In this document: piece by piece, positions 1-9,769 of the stretch
Numbering within the stretch: position 1 is the stretch's first letter
Layout of the letters: each line of letters starts with the position of its first letter
Source: Magnetospirillum sp902729445
GTDB taxonomy: Bacteria > Pseudomonadota > Alphaproteobacteria > Rhodospirillales > Magnetospirillaceae
DNA: 64,000 nucleotides
Direction of reading: 5' to 3'
NCBI RefSeq assembly: GCF_902729445.1
Contig: NZ_CACVCE010000056.1
Coordinates: 1-64,000, forward strand
Notes under the pieces: generated by a model
Told to the model about the DNA's origin: nothing
The model's database searches: none
What the model saw: only the letters and a program-made list of their open reading frames with translations
Translations under genes and position numbers: made by a program

Positions 1-16
1 CTAGAGTCTGTCCGGA

Positions 17-610
17 TTAGGCTGAAGCATATCCTGCATGGCGCAGATACGCGCTACACTCCTGGGGCGGGAACGCGTCCAGGAGTTTGCCGACGCGCCT
101 CCATGTGGTTTCGATGGTTCGTTCGTCAGCCTTTCGGACGAGGGTCTTGAGTTTAGCGAACATCATCTCGATGGGGTTGAGATCGGGACTGTAAGGCGGC
201 AGGAAGAGCAGATGGGCGCCGGCCTTGCGAATGGCTTGGCGTGCCGGCTTTCCTTTGTGGCTTCCCAGATTATCGAGGATGACGACATCACCGGGTTCCA
301 AGGCCGGCGCCAAGGATTGCTCGACCCAGGCGGTGAAGGTCGCTCCGTTGATGGGGCCATCAAGGACCAGGGGAGCGACGATCCGGTCATGGCGCAGGCC
401 CGCCAGGAAGGTCAGAGTTTTCCAATGGCCGTGGGGAACCTTGGCGAGCAGGGCTTCCCCACGAGGGCTCCATCCGCGCAGGCGCGTCATGTTGGTCTTG
501 ACCCAGGTCTCGTCGATAAAGACCAGGCGAGCCGGATCAAGCCGGTGCTGATGGGCTTTCCAGCGGTTGCGCAGCCGCGCCACCCTCGGCCCATCCTGCT
601 CCTTGGCCAT
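17..610 (-). CDS. IS630-family transposase, DDE catalytic part (orfB)
   Basis: This 197-aa frame carries the DDE integrase-like domain of IS630 transposases. The first catalytic Asp lies in FIDETWVKTNM, the second in VVILDNLGSHKG, and the glutamate in SPDLNPIEMMFAKLK near residue 150. The stop codon sits inside the left terminal repeat, as is usual for compact elements. It is not an independent gene: it follows orfA in another frame across an eight-A run (minus strand, 616-623), and a +1 shift after the two AAA codons would join the two frames. The protein would cut and rejoin the element's own ends. I infer that only the fused product is active. Confidence 0.85.
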   Translation of the reverse strand: MAKEQDGPRVARLRNRWKAHQHRLDPARLVFIDETWVKTNMTRLRGWSPRGEALLAKVPHGHWKTLTFLAGLRHDRIVAPLVLDGPINGATFTAWVEQSLAPALEPGDVVILDNLGSHKGKPARQAIRKAGAHLLFLPPYSPDLNPIEMMFAKLKTLVRKADERTIETTWRRVGKLLDAFPPQECSAYLRHAGYASA

Positions 611-962
611 CAGCGTTTTTTTTGAAGCTCAGGCCTTGGCGGCGGACGAAGCGCCAGACAGTATCGTGGGTAACGACGACGCCCCGCTCGGCCAGTTCCG
701 TCGCCAGAGCCCGCATGGTCAGATCCGTCTTCTCGGCCAGACGGGAGCGGATCCAATCCGCCGTCTCGCCGTTCAGAACAGGGCGACGGTGCCCGCCCAT
801 CTTGCCTGGCTGAAGTCCCCGCCCAGAGCGCCATTTCTGACCAATCCGAACCGCCGTCGCCACCGAAACCCCGAAGCGTTTCGCGGCCGAGCGGGGCGTC
901 TCGCCTGAATTCAGGGCGGCGGCTATCCGCTGCCGAAGGTCTTGCGAAAGAGGTCCTGCCAT
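537..962 (-). CDS. IS630-family transposase, DNA-binding part (orfA)
   Basis: Starting at the ATG at 960-962, this 141-aa frame holds a helix-turn-helix region (AAKRFGVSVATAVRIGQKW) and a second winged-helix stretch (residues about 60-110) as found at the N-terminus of IS630 transposases. Conserved sequence ends at LSFKK, exactly at the A8 run. The remaining tail to 537 is out of frame and looks meaningless. A +1 frameshift or transcript slippage at the run would continue into the catalytic part. Whether this is programmed or a decay mutation cannot be decided from one copy. Confidence 0.8.
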   Translation of the reverse strand: MAGPLSQDLRQRIAAALNSGETPRSAAKRFGVSVATAVRIGQKWRSGRGLQPGKMGGHRRPVLNGETADWIRSRLAEKTDLTMRALATELAERGVVVTHDTVWRFVRRQGLSFKKNADGQGAGWAEGGAAAQPLESPSAPA

Positions 963-1038
963 CGCTGCTGGCCTCCTATCCAGCCAGCAGTTTGAATCAC
1001 ATTCTCGGCCCCAGGGGAATCCCAATTCCGATTCCGCT

Positions 1039-1487
1039 AAAGGGCACCTCGAAAAATCCCGCCCTCCGGCGATGATGGGATAGAATCCGGACAAGTTCAA
1101 TGGGCTGGGATAGCGACGATGGGCCAGATGGGTTTCTTCGATATCGAGAAGCGGTACGCTGGTCTGGACGCCAAGAACGATCCGTTGGCGCAGATTGACG
1201 GGGTTGTTTCGTGGGAGCTTTTCCGACCCCGGCTGGAAGCGGCTTGGCGCAAGCCGTCGGAGGAGCGGAAGTCGAAGGCGGGGCGCAAGCCGTGGGATGC
1301 GGTGGTGATGTTCAAGGCCATCGTGCTTTGCGCGCTTTACAACTTGTCGGACGATCAGGTGGAGTTCCAGCTTCGCGACCGGCTTTCCTTCATTCGGTTC
1401 CTGGGGCTTGGGCTTGAGGACGCGGTTCCGGATGCCAAGACGGTGTGGCTGTACCGGGAGCAATTGGCGCAGGCCGGTCTTGTGGAG
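1039..1487 (+). mobile_element. IS5-type insertion sequence, left part only
   Basis: Sequence unlike IS630 starts at 1039, inside the IS630 right end, and runs to the ambiguous base at 1488. It contains a 5' leader and the first 123 codons of an IS5-type transposase. The right half and right terminal repeat are missing at the assembly join. Confidence 0.65.
1119..1487 (+). pseudogene. IS5-family transposase, N-terminal fragment
   Basis: The ATG at 1119 opens a frame whose first 123 residues match the DUF772-type N-terminal domain of IS5 transposases (GRKPWDAVVMFKAIVLCALY, then DRLSFIRFLGLGLEDAVPD). The catalytic DDE domain should follow but the frame runs into the N at 1488 and then into unrelated IS630 sequence. 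The break is more likely an assembly collapse than a biological truncation, so the genome may hold an intact copy. Confidence 0.75.
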
Positions 1488-1488
1488 N
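1488..1488. other. Ambiguous base marking an assembly join
   Basis: The only N in the window lies exactly where IS5-type sequence changes into a second copy of IS630 sequence already seen at 808-1038. Sequence across this point should not be trusted. Confidence 0.9.
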
Positions 1489-1646
1489 CCCGGCTGAAGT
1501 CCCCGCCCAGAGCGCCATTTCTGACCAATCCGAACCGCCGTCGCCACCGAAACCCCGAAGCGTTTCGCGGCCGAGCGGGTCGTCTCGCCTGAATTCAGGG
1601 CGGCGGCTATCCGCTGCCGAAGGTCTTGCGAAAGAGGTCCTGCCAT
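1489..1646 (-). pseudogene. IS630 orfA fragment (copy 2)
   Basis: This is the N-terminal 52 codons of the same helix-turn-helix protein as at 537-962. One residue differs: Thr replaces Pro in the SGETxRSAAKR stretch. It is cut by the N at 1488. Confidence 0.7.
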
Positions 1647-1740
1647 CGCTGCTGGCCTCCTATCCAGCCAGCAGTTTGAATCACATTCTCGGCCCAAGGG
1701 GAATCCCAATTCCGATTCCGCTTAAGTCAGACGGACTCTA
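1489..1740 (-). mobile_element. IS630-type insertion sequence, copy 2, right end only
   Basis: Bases 1492-1722 repeat 808-1038 with only two substitutions, then continue into the right terminal repeat (1720-1740) that ends in TA. The copy holds only the first 52 codons of orfA (start 1646). The two differences show that it is a distinct IS630 copy or allele. Confidence 0.8.
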
Positions 1741-1941
1741 AAGCGCTCTCGCGGCACCGTTCTGAGCGATAGAGTTCGCAACCCGCAGGCTTTGCCGCCT
1801 TCGATCACCTTGCCGGGAACCCGCCATGTTTTGTGGCGGCGCCAGGATGTGGAAGCGTGGCTGGCGCAGTTGGCCGCCGCCGTTCCGACGGATACCGCAC
1901 CAGCGCCACGCCGTCGCGGTCGTCCACGCAAGCCCTCCTGA
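1741..1941 (+). pseudogene. AlpA/excisionase-like DNA-binding protein, C-terminal remnant
   Basis: Immediately after the IS630 right end, an open frame of 66 codons runs to TGA at 1939-1941. It reads LSDRVRNPQALPPSITLP, then VLWRRQDVEAWLAQLAAA, then a basic tail RRRGRPRKPS. The spacing of the helix-turn-helix end and the W-R-x-x-D-V-x-x-W-L motif is characteristic of AlpA-like regulators and excisionases of prophages and integrative elements. The start and the first recognition helix are missing, apparently removed by the IS630 insertion. It implies that an integrated element once lay here. The frame is too short and start-less to be an obvious gene call. Confidence 0.6.
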
Positions 1942-2048
1942 GTTTCATGGCGCAGCCCCAGGCCCGCTCTCCCCCAACGCGCCTTTGCCACCATGCCGGA
2001 AAAGCCGAAGGGCCAGCGACGGCAATCGCTGACCCTTCGCGGAAACGC

Positions 2049-2462
2049 ATGGGGCGCCACACCGGCAAGCGCGGCAACCTCGCCACCATTCCGGGGATCG
2101 GCCCGATCATCGCCTCGGCCATCGCTGCCGCCGGGCCTGATCCGGCGATGTTCAAATCGGGACGCCAATTCGCCGCCTGGCTGGGGCTGGTGCCCCGGCA
2201 GAATTCGTCGGGCGGCAAGGGCCGCCTCGGCGGCATCACCAAGGCCGGCGACCGCTGCCTGCGGCGCCTGCTGGTGATCGGCGCCACCGGGCTGATCCGC
2301 TACAAGCGTGACAACGTCCCTGGCGGCTTGGCGTGGCTGACCAAATTGCTTGGCAAGAAGCCGGTGCGGTTGGTCACGTTGGCGCTGGCCAACAAGATGG
2401 CGCGCATCGCCTGGGCGGTGATGACCTCCGGCGAGGTCTACCGCGAGCCGCAGCCGGCGTGA
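2049..2462 (+). pseudogene. IS110-family transposase, C-terminal remnant
   Basis: About 137 codons encode the helix-hairpin-helix Transposase_20 domain of IS110/IS116/IS902 recombinases: LATIPGIGPIIASAIAAA, then FAAWLGLVPRQNSSGGKG and GGITKAGDRCLRRLL. The N-terminal RuvC-like DEDD catalytic domain is absent. Upstream in-frame sequence back to 1833 is not recognisable and overlaps the AlpA remnant in another frame, so I start at the ATG at 2049. The fragment cannot be a working recombinase. Confidence 0.75.
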
Positions 2463-2604
2463 TCGAATTGCGAGGGTGCACCGTGACGTGATGGCGAAAT
2501 CGGTCGAACCGAGGATCAGGACTGAACTAGGTTTGTTTGATTCGTGGCTTCGGCCCAGGTTTTGCGGGTCTCAGTGGGCGCTGGGATTGCGCTTCCAATT
2601 TGCT
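2463..2604. other. IS110-derived 3' flank, no gene seen
   Basis: This non-coding stretch follows the IS110 remnant. It is probably the element's 3' untranslated end. I see no promoter, RNA gene or repeat in it. Confidence 0.4.
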
Positions 2605-2697
2605 GATAAAGGCATCCGCGATGCCACCAACAAGGCATGGCCGCTCGGCAACGATCGGTTCAACGAGGAGCTTGCCCGCCTGACCGCTGACGCCCCG
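2605..2697 (+). pseudogene. Possible REP-associated (Y1) transposase C-terminal scrap
   Basis: About 31 in-frame codons read DKGIRDATNKAWPLGNDRF and continue to ARLTADAPS. This resembles the C-terminal helix of REP-associated tyrosine transposases (typically ...A.N.G.PLG...F...L). The catalytic HUH and Tyr motifs are absent. The assignment rests on a short match and could be wrong. Confidence 0.35.
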
Positions 2698-4320
<1,623 letters not shown>

Positions 4321-4401
4321 GTGCGGCTGGGTTCCTTGGGGCTCGGTCGGCCTCCTTATGCCACAGCTTCGCGAATGCGAAAGCGTCTTGATCGGTTGGG
4401 C

Positions 4402-4617
4402 TCAATAATGGGGTGGCGGCCGGTCGTCCTGGGGCGAGCGCTCGATTCCGGCCTCGACCGCCTGCAGCCGCTCCAGCAGGCGGCGCACCAGCAGGTTCAG
4501 CCGGTCGATCTCGTCATGCTGGCGGGCCAGGACATCGGACATTTCCTCGGCCTGGCGTTCGTGATGGGCGGCGCGAACTTCCAGGTCGGTCAGGCGGGCA
4601 AGGGTTTCGTCGTCCAT
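4402..4617 (-). CDS. slyX: SlyX family protein
   Basis: This 71-aa, highly charged, predicted coiled-coil protein starts at the ATG at 4615-4617, which is preceded by a good AGGAG site. An upstream in-frame ATG lacks such a site. The sequence (LEVRAAHHERQAEEMSDVLA, then a Leu/Arg helix LLVRRLLERL and a C-terminal DDRPPPHY) fits SlyX, whose hallmark is the terminal P-P-H-Y. Its biochemical role is unknown. It lies divergently from the exonuclease block at 4811. Confidence 0.88.
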   Translation of the reverse strand: MDDETLARLTDLEVRAAHHERQAEEMSDVLARQHDEIDRLNLLVRRLLERLQAVEAGIERSPQDDRPPPHY

Positions 4618-4810
4618 GGAATCTCCTGTGGGGCTGGCGCTTATCCTAATGGCCTTTCCTGGCGGGCGCATCGTCCGTCTGGTCGCTTCTCATCGCTTCT
4701 TCAATCGCGCTATGCTGTCGGGCGGTTGTTGCCGGGGGGAATATGGTCGGCCTGCCTGTCGAGCCACGCGAGCGGTGTCGGCACCGCTTCCCGAAAGGGG
4801 GGCGGTCGCC

Positions 4811-6199
4811 ATGAACGCGCGCCCCGGGCACATCTCGGCCATGGTGGTGGGCTTCGCGCTGGTGGTGCTGGCCCTGGCGGTCCTGGCCCTGCTGCCGCAC
4901 TTCGTTCCCGGATTTTCGACGCCGCCCTGGTTGGTCGGGCTGGTCGCGGTGGGGGCGTGGCTGGCGCTGATCGCCATCCACGAGCTGGCGCAGTCGGGCC
5001 TGCGCGAGCGCCGCTCGCTCAGGACCTGCCTGGAAGCGGTGGCGCACGGTCAGGCGGTGCCGCCGACCCTGGTCCAGCATTTCGACAAGCAAAAAGGCGA
5101 ACTGGCCGACATGGCGCGGTTGATCGGCGAGATCGCCGACAAGCGGGTGATGGCCGGCGCCAAGCCCGACCAGCGCCTGGCGGCGGTGCTGCGCGCCTTG
5201 CATGACGGTGTCGTGGTGGTGACCGAAACCGGCCTGATCAGCCTGATCAACGGCCCGGCCAAGACCATGCTGGGGGGCGAGCGCGCCGCCGTCGGCGGCT
5301 CGATCTTCGCCAGCGTCGATCGCGAAAGCCTGGTGGCCGCCACCGCGCGCGCCCAGCGGACCGGCGGCAAGCCGATCGAGGCGGGGCTGGCCCTGCTGGA
5401 CGGCACCGTCCATTCGGTGCAGGTGCTGGATTTCGGCGAACATCGCGGCGCCGTCATCACCATTCCCTCGGAAGAGCTGCATGCGACCGGCGAGGTCGAA
5501 TTGGCGCTTGATCTGCATGACGCGCCCCCGGTCGCCGCCACCCCGATCGACGACACCTTGCTGGCCGAGCTGCCGGTCCTGGTGCTGGACACCGAGACCA
5601 CCGGCCTGGATGCGGCCCGGGATTCCATCGTGTCGGTCGGCGCGGTGCGCTGTCACGGCACCCGGATCTATCGCTCGACCGTGCTGGATCTGCTGGTCGA
5701 TCCGGGCCGGCGCATTCCGGCCCGCGCGACCTCAGTCCACGGCATCGACGATGCGATGGTGGCCGGCAAGCCGTCGATCGCGCAGGTGTTTCCCGAGATC
5801 ATGACGATGATGGCCGGCACGGTGATGGTCGGCCACAATATCGGCTTCGATCTGGCGCTGTTGCACAACGCGGCGGTGCGGACCGGGCAGGCATGGGTGC
5901 CGCCGCCGCGTCTCGACATCTTGCTGCTGGCGGCCGCCCTCAATCCGGATGAGACGGCTCTGGAACTGGACCATCAGGCGGCGCGTCTGGGCATCAATAT
6001 CAGCGGCCGCCATACCGCGCTGGGTGACGCGCTGGTCACGGCGGAAATCTGGGTTCGCCTGGTGCCGCAACTGGAACGGCAGGGCGTCAAGACGCTGGGG
6101 GCGGCGCGGGCCTTTTCCCGCCAAGCCCGCCAGCAGATGGAACGCCATCGGGAAATGGGATGGGACGAAGACAGCCAATTGGGGGGGAATGCGCGATGA
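4811..6199 (+). CDS. Membrane-anchored PAS-like sensor fused to DEDDh 3'-5' exonuclease
   Basis: The 462-aa protein starts at 4811 (ATG after GAAAGGGGGG). It has two N-terminal membrane helices (about residues 9-29 and 40-58) with almost no periplasmic part, a linker, a PAS-like domain (about 118-215) and a DnaQ/PolC-type exonuclease domain (about 255-440). All exonuclease motifs are intact: Exo I LVLDTETTG, Exo II GHNIGFD and Exo III HTALGDA. The nuclease therefore sits on the cytoplasmic face under a sensor. The stop overlaps the ATG of the DUF294 gene (ATGA), so the two are translationally coupled. A paralogue follows at 7658. The biological substrate is unknown, and a proofreading role is unlikely given the membrane anchor. 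Confidence 0.85.
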   Translation: MNARPGHISAMVVGFALVVLALAVLALLPHFVPGFSTPPWLVGLVAVGAWLALIAIHELAQSGLRERRSLRTCLEAVAHGQAVPPTLVQHFDKQKGELADMARLIGEIADKRVMAGAKPDQRLAAVLRALHDGVVVVTETGLISLINGPAKTMLGGERAAVGGSIFASVDRESLVAATARAQRTGGKPIEAGLALLDGTVHSVQVLDFGEHRGAVITIPSEELHATGEVELALDLHDAPPVAATPIDDTLLAELPVLVLDTETTGLDAARDSIVSVGAVRCHGTRIYRSTVLDLLVDPGRRIPARATSVHGIDDAMVAGKPSIAQVFPEIMTMMAGTVMVGHNIGFDLALLHNAAVRTGQAWVPPPRLDILLLAAALNPDETALELDHQAARLGINISGRHTALGDALVTAEIWVRLVPQLERQGVKTLGAARAFSRQARQQMERHREMGWDEDSQLGGNAR

Positions 6200-7644
6200 G
6201 CGGCGAAACCGGGTTGGAACGTTTGGACAGCTTCGCCTATCGCCACCGCGTCGCCGAGGTGATGGGAACGCCCTTGGCCACCGCGCGCCCGGGGGCGACC
6301 ATCGCCGAGGCCTCGCGCACCATGGCCGCCAAGGGCATCAGCTCGCTGGTGGTGGTCGATGAACGCGGTCGCCCGGTCGGCATCATCACCGAGCGCGACG
6401 TCTTGAAGGCGGTCGCCACCCACCGCCGCGAGGTCGCCGACGTGCCGGTGGGCACCATCATGTCCAGCCCGGTCGCCACCATCCGCTCCGACGCCTTCTC
6501 GTATGTCGCCATGGGGCGGATGGACCGGTTGCGGGTCCGCCATCTGGTGGCGGTCGATGAGCATGGCATCGGCGTCGGCATGGTCACCGTGCGCGGGTTG
6601 ATGAAGATGCGCTCGTCCTATGCCTTGCTGGTCGGCGACGAGGTCGACGCCGCCACCAATCCCCAGGACATGCTGGCGGCCAAGATGAAGCTGCCGCGCC
6701 TGGCCGGCGAATTGCTGGCCGAACGGGTCGAGGCGCTGGGGGTGGCCCGGGTGCTGACCTCGGTGCTGCGGGCGCTTTCCGAGCGGTCCGCCCGCATGGC
6801 CGAGCAGAGCATGATCGACAAGGGCTGGGGGGCGGCACCGGCGCCGTGGAGCCTGTTGCTGCTGGGCTCGGGCGGGCGGCGCGAAAGCCTGTTCGGCGCC
6901 GACCAGGATAATGCCATCGTCCATGCCGGCAGCCGCGACGACGATCCGTGGTTCGCCGAGCTGGGCAAGCGCATCTGCGATACGCTGGATGCCGCCGGGG
7001 TGCCGTTCTGCAATGGCGGGGTGATGGCCTGCAACACCGAGTGGCGTCATAACCAGGCCGGCTGGGAGGACCGCATCACCCAGTGGATCCGCGAGGCCGA
7101 CGGCAAGGAATTGCTGAACGTCCACATCTTCGTCGATTTCCGCCCGGTCTATGGCGACATCGACCTTGCTGCCCGGCTGCGGGCCTATCTGCGCGACCAG
7201 GCGGCCAAGTCGCCGCGCTTTCTGCATGCCATGGCCCAGGCCGCCGGCGACATCAAGGCGCCGTTGGGGGTGCTGGGCCAGTTCATCACCAAGGATGGCC
7301 GCCTGGACCTCAAGATGAGCGGATTGTTGCCGCTGACCTCGGCGGCCCGCATCCTGGCCTTGAAGCATCGCATCGACGCCACCGGCACCGGCGAGCGCCT
7401 GCGCGCCCTGGCCGAGGGCGGCCACATGTCGGCCGTCGAGGCGGCGTCGCTGCAGGCCAACCACGAATTGATGGTCCGCATCCTGCTGGAACAGCAGCAG
7501 GCCGACCTGGCCGCCGGCATCGCCACCTCGAACCGCATCGATCCCAAGCGGCTGGCCCCGGACGATCGCGATCGCCTGAAGCAGACCTTCAAGACCATCA
7601 ACGCCTTGAACTGGGTGATGAAGAACGCCTTATCCTCGGTGTAG
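6196..7644 (+). CDS. CBS-pair DUF294 putative nucleotidyltransferase
   Basis: The 482-aa soluble protein starts at 6196, overlapping the upstream stop. Two CBS motifs (about residues 15-135; SLVVVDERGRPVGIITERDV in the first) form an adenine-nucleotide-sensing Bateman module. A DUF294 nucleotidyltransferase domain follows, with GSGGRRESLFGADQD (about 231-245), the GlnD-like G-S/D-x-D signature, and then the DUF294 C-terminal helical domain. Relatives are predicted signal-transduction proteins found beside sodium:solute symporters. The modified target is not known, but the neighbouring exonuclease or symporter is the obvious candidate. The gene lies between two sensor-exonuclease genes, 13 bp from the second. 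Confidence 0.88.
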   Translation: MSGETGLERLDSFAYRHRVAEVMGTPLATARPGATIAEASRTMAAKGISSLVVVDERGRPVGIITERDVLKAVATHRREVADVPVGTIMSSPVATIRSDAFSYVAMGRMDRLRVRHLVAVDEHGIGVGMVTVRGLMKMRSSYALLVGDEVDAATNPQDMLAAKMKLPRLAGELLAERVEALGVARVLTSVLRALSERSARMAEQSMIDKGWGAAPAPWSLLLLGSGGRRESLFGADQDNAIVHAGSRDDDPWFAELGKRICDTLDAAGVPFCNGGVMACNTEWRHNQAGWEDRITQWIREADGKELLNVHIFVDFRPVYGDIDLAARLRAYLRDQAAKSPRFLHAMAQAAGDIKAPLGVLGQFITKDGRLDLKMSGLLPLTSAARILALKHRIDATGTGERLRALAEGGHMSAVEAASLQANHELMVRILLEQQQADLAAGIATSNRIDPKRLAPDDRDRLKQTFKTINALNWVMKNALSSV

Positions 7645-7657
7645 GAGGCCTGTCGCC

Positions 7658-9769
7658 ATGACCACCCGGCAATGGATCGCGACCTGGTGCGCCGCCATCG
7701 CCCTGGGGGGCTATCTGGCAAGCGCGCTGGTGGTGCGCTGGTCCTTGCTGGCGGCGGGAATCGATGATGAAGCCCTGCTGACCGGCGGCACGGTCAAGGC
7801 CGGCGCGGCCGGGCTGGCGCTCGCGCTGGCCCTGCTGGCCTTGTTCCTGCTGGTCGATCGCTGGCTGATCTCCCCGGCCGACGCCCTGGGCCGCCAGGCA
7901 AGGCGCCAGGCGCAATCCAAGCTGGGCGAGCATCCGATCGACGTGCCGCAAGGTCACCGCCTGGGACCACTGCCCCAGGCGGTGGTCGCGTTGGCCGACC
8001 AGTTGCGGCTGGCCCGGCGCGACATGGTGCGGGCCATGGAGACGGCCACCGCCGAAGTGGCACGGCAGAAGGAATGGCTGGAAGCCATCTTGCTGGATTT
8101 CTCGGACGGGGTGGTGGTGTGCGACCCCCAGCATCGGGTGCTGTTGTACAATCAGGCCGCCGTCCGGCTGCTGCCATCGGTCCAGGCGCTGGGGCTGGGT
8201 CGGCCCTTGTTTGCGTGCCTGACCCGCGAGCCGATCCTGCACGCGCTGGAGCGGCTGGACTATCGTCGCGCCGAAGGCGGCGCCGCCGCCGAACTGGTGG
8301 CCCCCTTCGTGTGCGCCACCCTGGATGCCAGCACCATGCTGCAAGGGCGGGTGGCGTTGATCCTGGGGCCGGTGCGCGAGGTCGACGGCTATGCCATCAC
8401 CCTGACCGATATCCGCTCGGAAATCGCCGGCCTGACCCGCATGACCACTTTGCGCCGGGCGCTTGGCTATGGCCTGCGCGGGCCGGCGGCCTCGTTGCGG
8501 GCGGCGGCCGAGACCCTGGCCGGCTTTCCCGCCATGGAGGCTGTCCAGCGCCGGGCCTTCGAGCAGGTCATCGTCGCCGAAGCGACCGAGATCGCCCGCC
8601 AGATCGACACCCTGTCGGGCGAGTATCGCGGCCACGAATTGCTGCGCTGGCCGATGGGCGACATCCATGCCGCCGACCTGGCCGCCTGCGTCGGCCGTGC
8701 CTTGGCCGAGGACAGCCCGGCCACCGTGACCCTGGTCGGCATCCCGCAATGGCTGCGCGGCGATTCGTTTTCGCTGCTGCTGTTGCTGAAGACCGTGCTG
8801 GGTCATATCCATCGCCTGAACGGCGCCACCGCCTTCGATCTGGAAACCCGGACCACCGACCGCCAGGTCTATGTCGATGTGTCGTGGTCCGGCCCGGCGG
8901 TGCCGTCGGCGGTGATCGAATCGTGGCAGGGCGAGCAGCTCGACGCCGTCCATACCGGCCTGACCATCCGCGACGTGCTGGAACGGCACGGCACCGATCT
9001 GTGGTGCCTGGACCAGGCGGGCGGGCGGGCCTTGTTGCGTCTGCCCTTGCCGCTGCCGGCGGCCGAACCGCTGAAAGGGCCGCCGCGTCCGTTGCCGCCA
9101 CGGCCGGAATTCTATGACTTCAGTCCGGTCACCCGGTCCGAGGCGCCGGCAGCCATCGCCGACCGTCCGTTGCGCGACCTGGATTACGTGGTGTTCGATA
9201 CCGAGACCACCGGCCTGCGCCCGACCGACGGCGACGAAATCATCGCCTTGGCCGGGGTGCGGGTGGTCAACCAGCGCATCCTTTCGGCCGAACGGTTCGA
9301 ACGGCTGATCAACCCGAAGCGCAAGATTGGCCGCGGATCGATTCGCTTCCACGGCATCACCGACGACATGGTCGCGGACAAGCCACCCATCGAGGTGGTG
9401 TTGCCGCAATTCAAGGCCTTTGTCGGCGATTCCGTCCTGGTCGCCCACAATGCCGCCTTCGACCTCAAGTTCCTGCGAATGAAAGAGACTGCGTCCCAGG
9501 TGTCCTTTGCCAATCCGGCCATCGACACGCTGCTGCTGTCGGTGCTGATCGACAGGGACGAGCAATCCCACTCCCTGGATAGCGTCCTCGATCGCTTCTC
9601 CATTCCTGCCCCCAATCGGCACACCGCCCTGGGTGACGCGATGGCGACTGCCGAACTGTTTCTCAGGCTGGTGGATCGTCTGGAATCCATTGGTATTCGC
9701 ACACTACGCGAAGCCATGTCTGCTTCGAACATGGCGGCGGAAATGCGCCAAGTTCAAGAACACTTCTAG
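7658..9769 (+). CDS. Membrane pseudo-histidine-kinase fused to DEDDh 3'-5' exonuclease
   Basis: The 703-aa protein has two membrane helices (about 10-30 and 48-68), a HAMP-like linker, a PAS domain (about 145-245), and a kinase-like region (about 270-480). A C-terminal exonuclease (about 508-690) has intact motifs FDTETTG, AHNAAFD and HTALGDAMATAE. The kinase-like part keeps the shape of HisKA and HATPase but has LRGPAASLR where the phospho-accepting His motif should be, and GLTIRDVLERHG in place of a G2-type box with no clear N box. I infer that it binds a signal or protein without phosphotransfer. It resembles the shorter paralogue at 4811 and ends the upstream operon. A 215-bp gap follows. 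Confidence 0.85.
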   Translation: MTTRQWIATWCAAIALGGYLASALVVRWSLLAAGIDDEALLTGGTVKAGAAGLALALALLALFLLVDRWLISPADALGRQARRQAQSKLGEHPIDVPQGHRLGPLPQAVVALADQLRLARRDMVRAMETATAEVARQKEWLEAILLDFSDGVVVCDPQHRVLLYNQAAVRLLPSVQALGLGRPLFACLTREPILHALERLDYRRAEGGAAAELVAPFVCATLDASTMLQGRVALILGPVREVDGYAITLTDIRSEIAGLTRMTTLRRALGYGLRGPAASLRAAAETLAGFPAMEAVQRRAFEQVIVAEATEIARQIDTLSGEYRGHELLRWPMGDIHAADLAACVGRALAEDSPATVTLVGIPQWLRGDSFSLLLLLKTVLGHIHRLNGATAFDLETRTTDRQVYVDVSWSGPAVPSAVIESWQGEQLDAVHTGLTIRDVLERHGTDLWCLDQAGGRALLRLPLPLPAAEPLKGPPRPLPPRPEFYDFSPVTRSEAPAAIADRPLRDLDYVVFDTETTGLRPTDGDEIIALAGVRVVNQRILSAERFERLINPKRKIGRGSIRFHGITDDMVADKPPIEVVLPQFKAFVGDSVLVAHNAAFDLKFLRMKETASQVSFANPAIDTLLLSVLIDRDEQSHSLDSVLDRFSIPAPNRHTALGDAMATAELFLRLVDRLESIGIRTLREAMSASNMAAEMRQVQEHF

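Larger units (their letters stand above)
2..1038 (-). mobile_element. IS630-type insertion sequence, copy 1, lacking its right end
   Basis: The element begins at a TA dinucleotide (2-3) with a terminal repeat at 2-22 that matches, on the opposite strand, 1720-1740 at 16 of 21 positions. TA-flanked ends and a two-frame DDE transposase are typical of IS630/Tc1 elements. Similarity to the second copy stops at 1038, where IS5-type sequence begins, so this copy has lost its own right terminal repeat. Confidence 0.8.
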
